The position numbers and the translations under genes were made by a program. A stretch of 64,000 bases of DNA. Origin: Caballeronia sp. (GTDB lineage: Bacteria; Pseudomonadota; Gammaproteobacteria; Burkholderiales; Burkholderiaceae). The first letter of the stretch is position 1, and each line of letters starts with the position of its first letter. The notes under the pieces were generated by a model that had not been told where the DNA came from, ran no database searches, and saw only the letters and a program-made list of their open reading frames with translations. The stretch is taken from positions 1 to 64,000 of the forward strand of contig NZ_JAQGMM010000283.1 in assembly GCF_028292365.1 (NCBI RefSeq). Direction: 5' to 3'. This document shows positions 49,464 to 58,695 of this stretch, one piece after another.

Positions 49464-50137
49464 AAATACTCCAGATGGATGTTGCCAGGGTATATCCATT
49501 GTCGCGAGTGAGCGACGACAACGTCCATAAAGGCCGTCGGCCCGCAACAGTAGGCGTGGGTATTTGATGAAACCGCTTCGACGGCATAGCCGACCGCACG
49601 TTCGGTTGCCTCAGGAGTGAGCCCATAGTAATAGTGGACGTTTCCGCTGTGTTCCATGTTGTTCAAGCGATCCTGAAACGCAGCGAACTCCGCCGATCGC
49701 GCGAAATAGTGCAAATCGAACGGACGCTGATTAAATGCCAGCTCTTGAGCCATCGCGAGCAATGGCGTGATTCCAATACCCGCAGCGAACAAAAGCGCCT
49801 TCTGCGAAGAGTCGGACAATTTAAAATTGTTACGAGGCGGCCCTATGAAAAGTTTGTCCCCTTCAAGAATGTCTCGATGAATGGTGGCTGACCCTCCCCG
49901 GGACCGGCTATCTTCTTTGATACCTAATACGTAGGCATCCCTGTCCGTCGGACCGTTGCAGAGCGAATACCGACGAACGACGCTTTGAGCATATTTTGGC
50001 TGAGGAATGTGCACATCAATATACGCGCCTGCCGTGAATGCGGGGAGCCTGGTTTGAGGCTCAGCGACTAACTCCAGGCCAATAATGTCCTGTGCCACGG
50101 CCCATTTCCTCCGAACAACAACACAAAGCGTATCCAT
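49460..50137 (-). CDS. PDR/VanB-type oxidoreductase lacking the C-terminal [2Fe-2S] domain
   Basis: 225 aa: VRRYSLCNGPTDRDAYVLGIKEDSRSRGGSATIH (FMN), FAAGIGITPLLAMAQEL and HAYCCGPTAFMDVV (NAD), then stop at GNIHLEYF*. Confidence 0.82.
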   Translation of the reverse strand: MDTLCVVVRRKWAVAQDIIGLELVAEPQTRLPAFTAGAYIDVHIPQPKYAQSVVRRYSLCNGPTDRDAYVLGIKEDSRSRGGSATIHRDILEGDKLFIGPPRNNFKLSDSSQKALLFAAGIGITPLLAMAQELAFNQRPFDLHYFARSAEFAAFQDRLNNMEHSGNVHYYYGLTPEATERAVGYAVEAVSSNTHAYCCGPTAFMDVVVAHSRQWIYPGNIHLEYF

Positions 50138-50442
50138 TTCGTCATCCTAATCGGTAGATACTCGTTAGCGATCGCAGCGTTCCTGAAAATGTAGCTGTTT
50201 GTGACGGTCAGGGATACGTAGTCGCGACGAATTGCAGGTATACCGAAATGCCGTCTTGCTTGTGAGCGTGCAGCACCTTAAGGAGCGCGCTACGGAAAGG
50301 GCGGCGTTCCCGCTTCTATACAAGAGACTGCTCACCGAGTACGGCGAAGTGATGGGCAAAGGCCGTGCTGCTCTGAAGAGGGCGATACCGGACGTGCCGG
50401 CAAGGATCAGCAAAAGTCGGCGGCAATTTTCCTCTTTTAATA

Positions 50443-50464
50443 AACGATACCGTATGGTATCGTT
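50443..50464. promoter_or_regulatory. Palindrome, probable TetR-family operator
   Basis: AACGATACC-GTAT-GGTATCGTT, perfect 9-bp arms, just upstream of the FMN reductase remnant and tetR. Confidence 0.6.
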
Positions 50465-50488
50465 AGACTTTCGAGATTGGAGTTCGCC

Positions 50489-50737
50489 GTGATTGAAGGG
50501 GCCGTACCGATCAGATTGTTGGGTATTTCTGGGAGCCTGCGCCGCCACTCGTATTGCACGGCGACTCTCCGTATGTTGGGCCAAACCATTGCCGAAAGCA
50601 GGACGCTAGAGATTTTTGATCTGTCGTCCATTCATCCGTACAACGAAGATGAGGAAGGCGAAAGGCTCCCGCGGGCGGTTCTTGCGCTGGCGGACAAGAT
50701 TTCCTTGCGACGGCTGGCCCGGCCAGCCATCGCTTGA
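50489..50737 (+). pseudogene. Truncated NAD(P)H-dependent FMN reductase
   Basis: IRLLGISGSLRRHSYCTATLRMLGQTIAESRTLEIFDLSSIHPYNEDEEGERLPRAVLALADKI, then SLRRLARPAIA* in place of the rest of the flavodoxin-like fold. Confidence 0.72.
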
Positions 50738-50749
50738 ACCGAGGGCGAC

Positions 50750-51355
50750 ATGGGACGAACGGATTCGAATGCGAAGCGCGAACTTCTTCTCGGCATAGCC
50801 GCGGAGCGCTTTCTCGCAAGTGGCTTCTCCGCTGTGAGCGTAGACGAACTCGTCGCAAGCGCCGGACAGTCGAAGACCAACGTGTATTCGTGGTTTGGTG
50901 GCAAGGAGGGTCTTTTCCTGGCGACTATTGATCGGCTGCTCGACGCCATGCTTGTTCCCCTCATGGACAACCGATTCGCTTTGCTGCCGCTGAGTGAAGG
51001 CCTGCGAGTGCTTGCGGATGCCGTGCTGACAATCGTGCTCGGGAAGGATGCGTTGGCTTTGCATCGCCTGATCATTGCCGAGTCGCAGGCATTCCCCGCG
51101 ATCGGGCGGGCCTGGGTCGTGGCGGGTCCAGAACGGACATACCGCTTCTGTGCCGATTTCGTCGAGGCCCACCAACAGGCCGGCCGGCTTCGACTGGCGG
51201 ATCCCAACCGCGCCGCCGTCTTTTTCCACGATATGCTGACTGGAGACCTGGAACATCGAATTCTTGTCGGTGAGCGGACAATGCCCGACGCCGCCGAGCG
51301 GGACCGGCTTATCGACGCCGTAATCGATGTGTTCACGCGCGGTTATGCTGCTTGA
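50750..51355 (+). CDS. TetR/AcrR family transcriptional regulator
   Basis: AKRELLLGIAAERFLASGFSAVSVDELVASAGQSKTNVYSWFGGKEGLFLATI HTH; effector domain TetR_C-like. Confidence 0.92.
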   Translation: MGRTDSNAKRELLLGIAAERFLASGFSAVSVDELVASAGQSKTNVYSWFGGKEGLFLATIDRLLDAMLVPLMDNRFALLPLSEGLRVLADAVLTIVLGKDALALHRLIIAESQAFPAIGRAWVVAGPERTYRFCADFVEAHQQAGRLRLADPNRAAVFFHDMLTGDLEHRILVGERTMPDAAERDRLIDAVIDVFTRGYAA

Positions 51356-51885
51356 GTTCGTGACGCTTGCGACATTGTCCGCCGGACGGTGAGGGTCGAT
51401 GATGCGGATGGCAGCGGCGCAGGGGGGGCGATCGAAGATATTCTCTGCACGATCGATTCGCCTTCGACTCCGCTGTATGCAGTGCGTTTTTTCGCCGATT
51501 ATTTTTGTCAAGACTTTTAGCACGGGTGCAACATGCGGACGTAATTGAAGCATGCAAAATCTCTGGATTCCTACAGCAGCAAGTGAAGTTACTGAGGCTC
51601 GTTTTAATTAACGAATTCTCTTTTTCGCTTTGCGTATGCGAGTCGGCAAGAAATTTCACAAGGGTTCTCGATTAAAGTCGGGAACTGAATAAACATGTCA
51701 TCGAAAATCGTTATTCCGGGTAATTCAACAATCTGAAATATGTGATAAAAAACCCTTAAAAGAGGATTTTCCGCTATCGTTTTGGCCGCCAACCGGCGCC
51801 AAAGCGGCGCGGTTCCTATGCTTGTGCTCGCCCATAGTTCTTGTTGACAAACTTTCTATATATAAATTCGTTTGCTAATTGAAAC

Positions 51886-51922
51886 TTAAACTCTGACTAT
51901 CCAAAGGATAGAAAATCACAAT
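51886..51922. promoter_or_regulatory. OxyR-like binding site upstream of the catalase
   Basis: TTAA-N7-CTAT-N7-ATAG-N7-CAAT; the core CTATCCAAAGGATAG fits the ATAG-N7-CTAT-N7-ATAG-N7-CTAT pattern. Confidence 0.5.
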
Positions 51923-51985
51923 CTCGCAATTATCTTTTTTGGATTAATATTTTTTTCGGTTAATTCTGAAAAACCAGGAAAAAAC

Positions 51986-53527
51986 GTGAAAAACTCGATT
52001 AGAAAGATTGCGGCAAGTATTTTCTCGATGACTTTGGTAACAAGCGTGACTCCGTTTGCGCAGGCTGCCGATATGACCAGCGATAATGGGTCTCCTGTCG
52101 GAGACAATCAGAATTCGCAGACAGCCGGTCCCTCGGGTCCAGTCGTCCTGCAAGACTCTCACCTTATCGAAAAGCTTCAGCGTTTCGATCGGGAACGTAT
52201 TCCGGAGCGAGTCGTTCATGCCCGCGGGACGGGTCTCTTCGGCGACTTCACGCCGAGCGCCGACATCAGCTCGCTGACAGACGCCCAGGTGTTCACGCCC
52301 GGAACGAAGACGCCTGTCTTCGTTCGATTTTCCACCGTGATGGGTTATCGCGGATCGCCCGAGCAGGCTCGCGACCCACGCGGGTTTGCTGTCAAGTTCT
52401 ACACGCAGCAAGGTAACTGGGACATTGTCGGGATCAACTGGCCCATATTCTTTATCCGCGATGCCATCAAGTTCCCGGACTTCGTGCACGCGAACAAACC
52501 GTCCGCCGTGACCGGCGTGCAGGATCCGAACCTGGCCTTCGACTTCTTCGCGCATTCGCCGGAAGCGACCAACATGCTGACCCATCTGTACACCGACGAG
52601 GGTATGCCGGACTCATACCGGCACATGGATGGTTTCGGCGTTCACGCCTTCAAGTTCGTCAATGCCAAGGGCGAGATTCACTATGTGAAATTTCACTGGA
52701 AAAGCCGCCAGGGTGTCGAGGGTCTTCGTCCGCAGGACATTGCCCATTCAATCGGCGCTGACTGGAACATGATGACGAATGATCTCTACAACGCGGTCAA
52801 GGCACACGACTATCCGCAATGGGATCTCTACATCCAGGTACTCACGCCGCAAGAGCTCGGCCAATTCGATTTCGATGCACTTGACGACACCAAAGTCTGG
52901 CCGGCCAGCATTCCCGAACAGAAGGTCGGAACGATGACGCTCAACCGCATCCCGGACAACTATTTTGAGTCCACCGAAGAGTCCGCATTTGCTCCGTCCC
53001 GTTTGGTGCCGGGCATCGAGCCCTCCGAAGATCGGATGCTTCAGGGGCGCCTGTTCGCCTATGCCGATACACAAATGTATCGGCTGGGTGCGAACTACAA
53101 CCAGTTGCCCATTAACCGGCCGGTCGTTCCTGTCAACAACGACAACCAGGACGGCAAGATGAACGCTGGAGGCCGACAGGGGGAAACCAACTACGAGCCA
53201 TCGGGGATCAACGAGCTTGGTCAGCAGGCAAAGTACAAATACACGCAGACGCCGCTCACGGGCACGACCCAGCAGGCTGCAATTCACAAGACGCTCGATT
53301 TCCGGCAAGCGGGCGAGTATTACCGTTCGTTGTCGAGCACCGACAAGACGGACCTTATCACCGCATTGTCGAACGACCTGGTCCGGGTAACCAATGACGG
53401 GAACAAGTACGCGATGCTGTCTTACTTTTATAAGGCCGACCCGGATTACGGATCGCGGCTCGCCCGTGCCTCGCATGCAGACGTAGCACGCGTGCGCGAC
53501 GCGGCGGCTCATCTTTCCGAGAACTAG
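51986..53527 (+). CDS. katB: Monofunctional heme catalase with signal peptide (KatB-like)
   Basis: Signal peptide ending AQA; RERIPERVVHARGTGLFGDF active-site His; heme ligand motif RLFAYADTQMYRLGANYNQLP. Confidence 0.93.
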   Translation: MKNSIRKIAASIFSMTLVTSVTPFAQAADMTSDNGSPVGDNQNSQTAGPSGPVVLQDSHLIEKLQRFDRERIPERVVHARGTGLFGDFTPSADISSLTDAQVFTPGTKTPVFVRFSTVMGYRGSPEQARDPRGFAVKFYTQQGNWDIVGINWPIFFIRDAIKFPDFVHANKPSAVTGVQDPNLAFDFFAHSPEATNMLTHLYTDEGMPDSYRHMDGFGVHAFKFVNAKGEIHYVKFHWKSRQGVEGLRPQDIAHSIGADWNMMTNDLYNAVKAHDYPQWDLYIQVLTPQELGQFDFDALDDTKVWPASIPEQKVGTMTLNRIPDNYFESTEESAFAPSRLVPGIEPSEDRMLQGRLFAYADTQMYRLGANYNQLPINRPVVPVNNDNQDGKMNAGGRQGETNYEPSGINELGQQAKYKYTQTPLTGTTQQAAIHKTLDFRQAGEYYRSLSSTDKTDLITALSNDLVRVTNDGNKYAMLSYFYKADPDYGSRLARASHADVARVRDAAAHLSEN

Positions 53528-53574
53528 GGCGAATCGGTTTGCCCCGGTGTTCCTTTTGGCCTGACCTGTCCCCG

Positions 53575-54204
53575 ATGGAGAACATGATGCGATGCCTTCC
53601 CACTCACCGATACTTCGTCCGCGCAGTGGCTGCCGGAGTCGTGGCCATGACGGCGCTAGCGGGTTGCGCGCAACATGTGTATTTATCGGGGGCGCCTTCG
53701 CCGGATCCTGCGGCCTTCCAGCGGTACTCGGACGATTGGTTCGCTGCGGCCCGTGCCGGGCGCACGGATATTTTGCAGGCGCTCAATGAGGCGCACTATC
53801 CGCTCGAAATGAAGACTCCCGAGGGTTATACAGCGCTGATCCTCAGCGCCTACGACGGTCATCCGGACTCCTTGAAGATGCTGATTGACGCGGGCGCTGA
53901 TCCATGTGCCTACGATCGACACGGCAACACGGCCCTGATGGGCGCGCTTTTCAAAGGCGATGAGCGCATCGCGGCGACACTGATTGACACGCATTGCGCA
54001 ATTGATCAAACCAACAACGCGGGTGAAACGGCGTTGTCGTTTGCGGCGCTGTTCGGGCGGCTCGATGTGCTGCCCGTACTGGTCGCGCACGGCGCAGACC
54101 CGAATCACGAAGATGCCCGCGGCGTAACGGCGTTGCAAATCGCAATCCAGCAACGCAACCTTGCCGCGGCAGATGCATTGCGCCATGTTGGCGCGACGCA
54201 GTGA
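53575..54204 (+). CDS. Ankyrin-repeat lipoprotein (AnkB-like)
   Basis: Lipobox LAGCAQ; repeats TPEGYTALILSAYDGHPDSLKMLIDAGADP, NAGETALSFAALFGRLDVLPVLVAHGADPNHEDARGVTALQIA. Confidence 0.88.
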   Translation: MENMMRCLPTHRYFVRAVAAGVVAMTALAGCAQHVYLSGAPSPDPAAFQRYSDDWFAAARAGRTDILQALNEAHYPLEMKTPEGYTALILSAYDGHPDSLKMLIDAGADPCAYDRHGNTALMGALFKGDERIAATLIDTHCAIDQTNNAGETALSFAALFGRLDVLPVLVAHGADPNHEDARGVTALQIAIQQRNLAAADALRHVGATQ

Positions 54205-54408
54205 GGGCGCGCAGTTGTCATCAAGGGGATCAGTCGGACGTCACATTTTTCTCGCACCCGGAACGCAGGTATGCGCAACACGCGATTGATTTCCCCTGAT
54301 GACGCCCGCGTGCTGCTCACGTCCTTGCAAGAACGTCTAACTGCGCCGTAGACCTCACGGCGTACGGTCACTTCGGGCAAACTATCCAGACACGATACGA
54401 ATCGGTCC

Positions 54409-54996
54409 ATGACATACAGCACTTCGAACTCCGACTTCCTGCACTTTTTCCGATCATGGCTTTCCGACCCATTGAGCGTTTCAGCCGTTGCTCCATCGGG
54501 AGAAGCACTTGGGCAGCTAATGACTCGGGACATTGATCCGTGCGATAGCCCCGTCCTCGAGCTTGGCCCCGGAACCGGCGTTTTCACAAAAGCGCTTTTG
54601 GGTCGTGGCTTGACGGAAACTGAACTCACGCTGATTGAAAGCGGCCCCGACTTTGCTCGACTCCTGCGGCGTCGATTCCCGCAATCCCGAGTGCTTTTGG
54701 CTGACGCGTCGCGGCTTTCTACGCTCGATCTGTTTCCGCCCGCCTCGATCGGTGCGGTGGTCAGCGGTCTACCGTTACTGTCCATGTCGCGGCGAAAGGT
54801 GATCGCTGTCCTTCGTGGCTCCTTTCGCTATATCCGGCCTGGTGGGGCTTTCTATCAGTTCACGTACGGATTTCGTTGTCCCGTGCCGCACGCAGTCCTG
54901 GCTCGTCTGGGGTTAAAAGCCACCCGCGTAGGACAGACCGTTCGCAATCTGCCGCCCGCCGTGGTCTATCGGATCACCATGGGATCTGCAAATTGA
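54409..54996 (+). CDS. Class I SAM-dependent methyltransferase (phospholipid N-methyltransferase-like)
   Basis: FFRSWLSDPLSVSAVAPSGEALGQLMTRDIDPCDSPVLELGPGTGVFTKALLGRGL. Confidence 0.82.
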   Translation: MTYSTSNSDFLHFFRSWLSDPLSVSAVAPSGEALGQLMTRDIDPCDSPVLELGPGTGVFTKALLGRGLTETELTLIESGPDFARLLRRRFPQSRVLLADASRLSTLDLFPPASIGAVVSGLPLLSMSRRKVIAVLRGSFRYIRPGGAFYQFTYGFRCPVPHAVLARLGLKATRVGQTVRNLPPAVVYRITMGSAN

Positions 54997-55163
54997 TTGA
55001 ACGAAAACGTCCATGGCAGCCATTGCGTGAAGCAGTGAAATCACGGCGCGAAAAACGGTCGCCATGCTTCGGAAGCTCGTTCCGAGTCTGAGTGGATACA
55101 CGTGGAGGGACGAGTACATTCAGTCACTCTTGAAATTTCATGTCGAAGGCTGCAAATCAGAGA

Positions 55164-55889
55164 TCAGAGATCTGAATAACGCGGCAACAAGTCTTGATCC
55201 GCCAGCCGAACTTCGATTGCATTCGCTACCTTTACGTGCTCGGGGTTATCTGCCGAGAATACTTCATCGATGACGCTGACAACGACTGTTCCTTTCTGCT
55301 TCTTGCCCTCCATGACTGGAATCAGCTCGCGCGCTTCGGGAACCTCTTTCACGGTTAACACGCGGGGCAGGTAGAGCATCCAACCGGCACCCGGTCTATT
55401 CGGAAAGACTTGTTGCAAGGAGAAGTATTTGTACGGGCCGACTTCGATGGTGGAGGCAGGCCAGATTTTTAGTAGCCCAAGGAGCAAGGGGACCGTTTTC
55501 TCTCCGTCGCCCAAACTGGCGACACCTTTCGACTGGAGCCGAAAAGTACAAATTTGCGCGCCAGGTCCGACTGACAATGCGGTATCGAAGCCAATTGCAC
55601 CGTCTTCCTCGCTACCATTCCATACGCCGAATAAGCGCAGCCCTGGCGTTTCCAATTCCTGTTTCTCGGCATGAAGGATTGCGAGTGCTGCGGGGGTGGG
55701 GCCGTTTTTGTCGAACGCCGGGTTGAGTGACGAATGCTCGGGCGTGTCTGCGGGCGGATACCAATTGTCGATCGGGAAGCCGAGTGGTTCGAGCAGCGTT
55801 GCCACTTTCCAAAGGTCTGAAAGTTGGTCAGATTCCGTTGGCAAGCTATCTTGCCTGAGGCGGAACGTCAGGGTTATGTTCATGGTCAT
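55164..55889 (-). CDS. Imm52 family immunity protein
   Basis: LTFRLRQDSLPTESDQLSDLWKVATLLEPLGFPIDNWYPPADTPEHSSLNPAFDKNGPTPAALAIL...RPGAGWMLYLPRVLT; overlaps the toxin gene stop by 4 nt. Confidence 0.82.
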   Translation of the reverse strand: MTMNITLTFRLRQDSLPTESDQLSDLWKVATLLEPLGFPIDNWYPPADTPEHSSLNPAFDKNGPTPAALAILHAEKQELETPGLRLFGVWNGSEEDGAIGFDTALSVGPGAQICTFRLQSKGVASLGDGEKTVPLLLGLLKIWPASTIEVGPYKYFSLQQVFPNRPGAGWMLYLPRVLTVKEVPEARELIPVMEGKKQKGTVVVSVIDEVFSADNPEHVKVANAIEVRLADQDLLPRYSDL

Positions 55890-56467
55890 GGCTGCAGTAA
55901 GGTGTTAATGACTGGGGCCTCTGTTGCGAAGAGCCGGGCAAAGTATCTGTACGACAGCGGCTGCATGAAGTACCAAGCGAGCTGAGTTGGCGGGTTACTT
56001 GCGACGACAACACTTTGGGTCCGGGCTTGTCGCCGAATATTTCTCTCACCGGTTAACGAAAAAAAGAACTTGGGTTGACCGCTGTCAGGACTAAAGAACT
56101 GGTCGTATCGCGCCTTGGCCTCTTGAAGGAGACATTGCGTCGAACGAAAGCCGTCAAAATCAAGCCCGGAAAAGCTCCATTCCGTTGTCGGCGCAAAACC
56201 TGTTACGCGAGCCTGATACTCGCGAGAAATCTCCGACATGTTCCAGTTGCGATTCACAAGGCTACCGATGTCAGGCGGGCACTTTTTGCACGACTCGTCC
56301 TGCTTGGGTATCGCCCGAGTGGAAGGCTGAGCCTTCGACTTGTCCTGTTCGGTATCGCCAGACAACGACAGTATGCCTGCCGTCGCCGCACCGCCAAGAA
56401 GCGCGGGAAACGCTTCGGCCAATGCCGTGCCAGCGGCCTCAAGCAGCGGAATCGCCAATACAGCCAT
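55886..56467 (-). CDS. Tox-REase-5 domain T6SS effector
   Basis: CKKCPPDIGSLVNRNWNMSEISREYQARVTGFAPTTEWSFSGLDFDGFRSTQCLLQEAKARYDQFF...LAWYFMQPLSYRYFARLF. Confidence 0.85.
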   Translation of the reverse strand: MAVLAIPLLEAAGTALAEAFPALLGGAATAGILSLSGDTEQDKSKAQPSTRAIPKQDESCKKCPPDIGSLVNRNWNMSEISREYQARVTGFAPTTEWSFSGLDFDGFRSTQCLLQEAKARYDQFFSPDSGQPKFFFSLTGERNIRRQARTQSVVVASNPPTQLAWYFMQPLSYRYFARLFATEAPVINTLLQP

Positions 56468-56844
56468 CAGTTAGCCTCCTTTGCCGGTTCCAGAAGCTTG
56501 CGTCTCGCTACCGCAAACACATCCTCGAAGCGTTCCTCGATCGGACGACCCGGCTTGGCTAGCCACGCGGCAATGGCGGGTTTGCGACAGAACCCCGGAG
56601 CATCCGCTTCGACATAGAGAAATTCGACAAGGGCCTTGTCCTGCTGGAAACCTATTCGCCTTGCTTCCTGGTAGGCACTCACCAGCCGGTCCAGCAACGT
56701 TGAATCGTCGGCGAGCCGAGGACTGTCGCGAATGATGTCATCACGAATCGTAGCGACGAAGTTACGTTCGTCGCTGGCACACAGGGCTGCCCATTGTTCT
56801 GCAGTCAGTTCAAGCATAGTGGGAGACGTGAAAGCGTTTGCCAT
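56467..56844 (-). CDS. Small T6SS-island hypothetical protein
   Basis: 125 aa MANAFTSPTMLELTAEQWAALCASDERNFVATIRDDIIRDSPRLADDSTLLDRLVSAYQEARRIGFQQDKALVEFLYVE...; overlapping ORF in the toxin operon. Confidence 0.7.
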   Translation of the reverse strand: MANAFTSPTMLELTAEQWAALCASDERNFVATIRDDIIRDSPRLADDSTLLDRLVSAYQEARRIGFQQDKALVEFLYVEADAPGFCRKPAIAAWLAKPGRPIEERFEDVFAVARRKLLEPAKEAN

Positions 56845-57310
56845 TTTTCAACCCATGCCACTCGGTGATGTCGCCAAAGTAAGCCTGACGGCCAGCCGCA
56901 TCCAACGCGTTGAACAACGGTACGAATACACGAGGATCCCAAAACCGGAGGAGTGCTACCTTTCCGTCCGGAAGTCTGCTATTTAGCTTGCTCTGAAGCG
57001 TCACCACAAGCGATTCGATATCCTGATTCGTGAATAACCACATGACGCCGGGACGCGCCTCTTCCAGTTCGCCGAGCGGGGAAATAATGGCAGCCTCGTG
57101 CGCGGCGAGATCGATCACCCACGGGCCCGCATCTGCGAGCGGCTCGTCCTCGGTTCCAGCGAACAGCGCTGCAACGGCGCCCCAGCGCCGTTTTAACGGA
57201 TGACCGAAATACTCGTCGTATTGAAGACCGTCGACAAGTGCGTACGCGCGCAATCCAGGAGTCGATGTTCGCAGACGCTCCAGCCGCTCCGCGAGCTGCG
57301 GCGGAATCAC
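56810..57310 (-). CDS. DUF4123 domain protein (T6SS effector chaperone/adaptor)
   Basis: YALVDGLQYDEYFGHPLKRRWGAVAALFAGTEDEPLADAGPWVIDL...WLFTNQDIESLVVTLQSKLNSRLPDGKVALLRFWDPRVF; probable GTG start overlapping the PAAR stop. Confidence 0.85.
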   Translation of the reverse strand: MIPPQLAERLERLRTSTPGLRAYALVDGLQYDEYFGHPLKRRWGAVAALFAGTEDEPLADAGPWVIDLAAHEAAIISPLGELEEARPGVMWLFTNQDIESLVVTLQSKLNSRLPDGKVALLRFWDPRVFVPLFNALDAAGRQAYFGDITEWHGLKNGKRFHVSHYA

Positions 57311-57702
57311 GAGCGCACCACGGTCGACGCGCCGGTCTCTGCCGCATGGGCAAGACATTCACGGCAGATGCCCGGTGCGACCGCTGGGACTGTTGGAGCA
57401 GAGGCGAGGGAGGTGCCTTCCATTGTTCCCTGTACGTTCGCCGTCGTTGCCGATTGCGCCGCGATCAGCACCGCGCCGCACGCCGTTTTGTCGCCATGAA
57501 AGGCAAGCGGGATGCCGTCTGCAGTCATCGCGGGGTTCTGGGTCGTGACGATCGGGAACGTGCCGTTGCACTTCGGGCAGTGGACCAGATCGCCAAGCCG
57601 GGCGGCTCGCCGGCCGCTGTCGCCCACACCAATCGATGCAGAAGCCGAGATGATCGTGCCGCCGTGGGACGTGCTGTCGCCTTCGCACGCAAATGAACTC
57701 AT
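57307..57702 (-). CDS. PAAR domain protein
   Basis: MSSFACEGDSTSHGGTIISASASIGVGDSGRRAARLGDLVHCPKCNGTFPIVTTQNPAMTADGIPLAFHGDKTACGAVLIAAQ. Confidence 0.88.
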   Translation of the reverse strand: MSSFACEGDSTSHGGTIISASASIGVGDSGRRAARLGDLVHCPKCNGTFPIVTTQNPAMTADGIPLAFHGDKTACGAVLIAAQSATTANVQGTMEGTSLASAPTVPAVAPGICRECLAHAAETGASTVVRS

Positions 57703-57736
57703 GCGCCACCTGTCAGGAATCTGATTGAACACATTT

Positions 57737-58666
57737 TCATGTGACCCGTTTTCGCGCCTTTCCACCGAAACCGATCGTTCTCACAAAAAACACACCAACA
57801 GCAAAAAATGGAAATCCGATCGAGAAGAGGATGGCGGCAAGACCCCAACGCTCCCAGAAACTGTCGATCATTGCGCGCTCGGGCGTCTGCGCGTCATAGA
57901 GGACATCGACCGCCTGGCCCTCGCGCAGATCGTTATGCGTTGACGACGAACCTTGGGGAAACGAGATCTGCCGCCCAGTAGCTGTTTTGAAAACGATGAC
58001 CGCCGAGTAAAGCCGCGAGTGGGGCTGATATGGACGCTCGTTCTCGAGCACGCCGACTACCCGGCCCTGTGCCCGGTTGAATTTCTGTCCGATGTGCAGC
58101 TCATGAAGACCGGATGCGGCAGCCGCCAACAGGAAAGCCGTGCCGATCACTACGGGAACCAGGCTGATCACGAGGTTTTGCCGGCTGCGCTGCTGCTTGC
58201 GGTGCGAATAGGAAAGTGCGGCACCAGATGGGAAACGAGGTCGATCACCCCTATAAAAAATGATACCGATTCCCAGTAACGCGGCGCCGATTGCGACCAA
58301 TACTGTGGCCGGAAACCACCTCTGTGTGAAATCATTGATGACAGCTCGCCGTTCAGGATGCGCTGCGTCGTAGAAAATCTGCACGGTTTGGCCGATGTCG
58401 TAGGAGGGTTGCGTCGACGACGTTTCTCCGGTCACTTCTGCGTGCTGGCCGTTGGCGGTCGTGAACGCGATGACCGGCGTGTAAGAGCGCAACGACTGCG
58501 CGTTCCCGTCGAATCTCACGACAGAACCGTCAACGGCAGTCATGTCATGCGTGCTGACGAGCGACGCGCCAGACAGAATGAGTGCGAGCACGATCAGGCC
58601 GCCGCCGAGCAATAGCAGGATCAAGGTACTTTTGCGCAGCGAAACCTGCCTGGGTGCGTTAGTCAT
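57737..58666 (-). CDS. DUF3592 domain membrane protein (two copies of the domain)
   Basis: Duplicated pattern AVDGSVVRFDGNAQSLRSYTPVIAFTTANGQHAEVTG...YDIGQTVQIFYDAAHPERRAV and AQGRVVGVLENERPYQPHSRLYSAVIVFKTATGRQISF...LREGQAVDVLYDAQTPERAMI. Confidence 0.82.
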   Translation of the reverse strand: MTNAPRQVSLRKSTLILLLLGGGLIVLALILSGASLVSTHDMTAVDGSVVRFDGNAQSLRSYTPVIAFTTANGQHAEVTGETSSTQPSYDIGQTVQIFYDAAHPERRAVINDFTQRWFPATVLVAIGAALLGIGIIFYRGDRPRFPSGAALSYSHRKQQRSRQNLVISLVPVVIGTAFLLAAAASGLHELHIGQKFNRAQGRVVGVLENERPYQPHSRLYSAVIVFKTATGRQISFPQGSSSTHNDLREGQAVDVLYDAQTPERAMIDSFWERWGLAAILFSIGFPFFAVGVFFVRTIGFGGKARKRVT

Positions 58667-58695
58667 ATTCTGGCGAGCAGCGTTGACATCGTGCG

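Noticed and set aside
50165-50584. 139 aa - strand ORF and 86 aa + strand ORF between the oxidoreductase and FMN reductase
   Set aside because: No recognisable domain or clear RBS; overlaps the operator palindrome; treated as non-coding.
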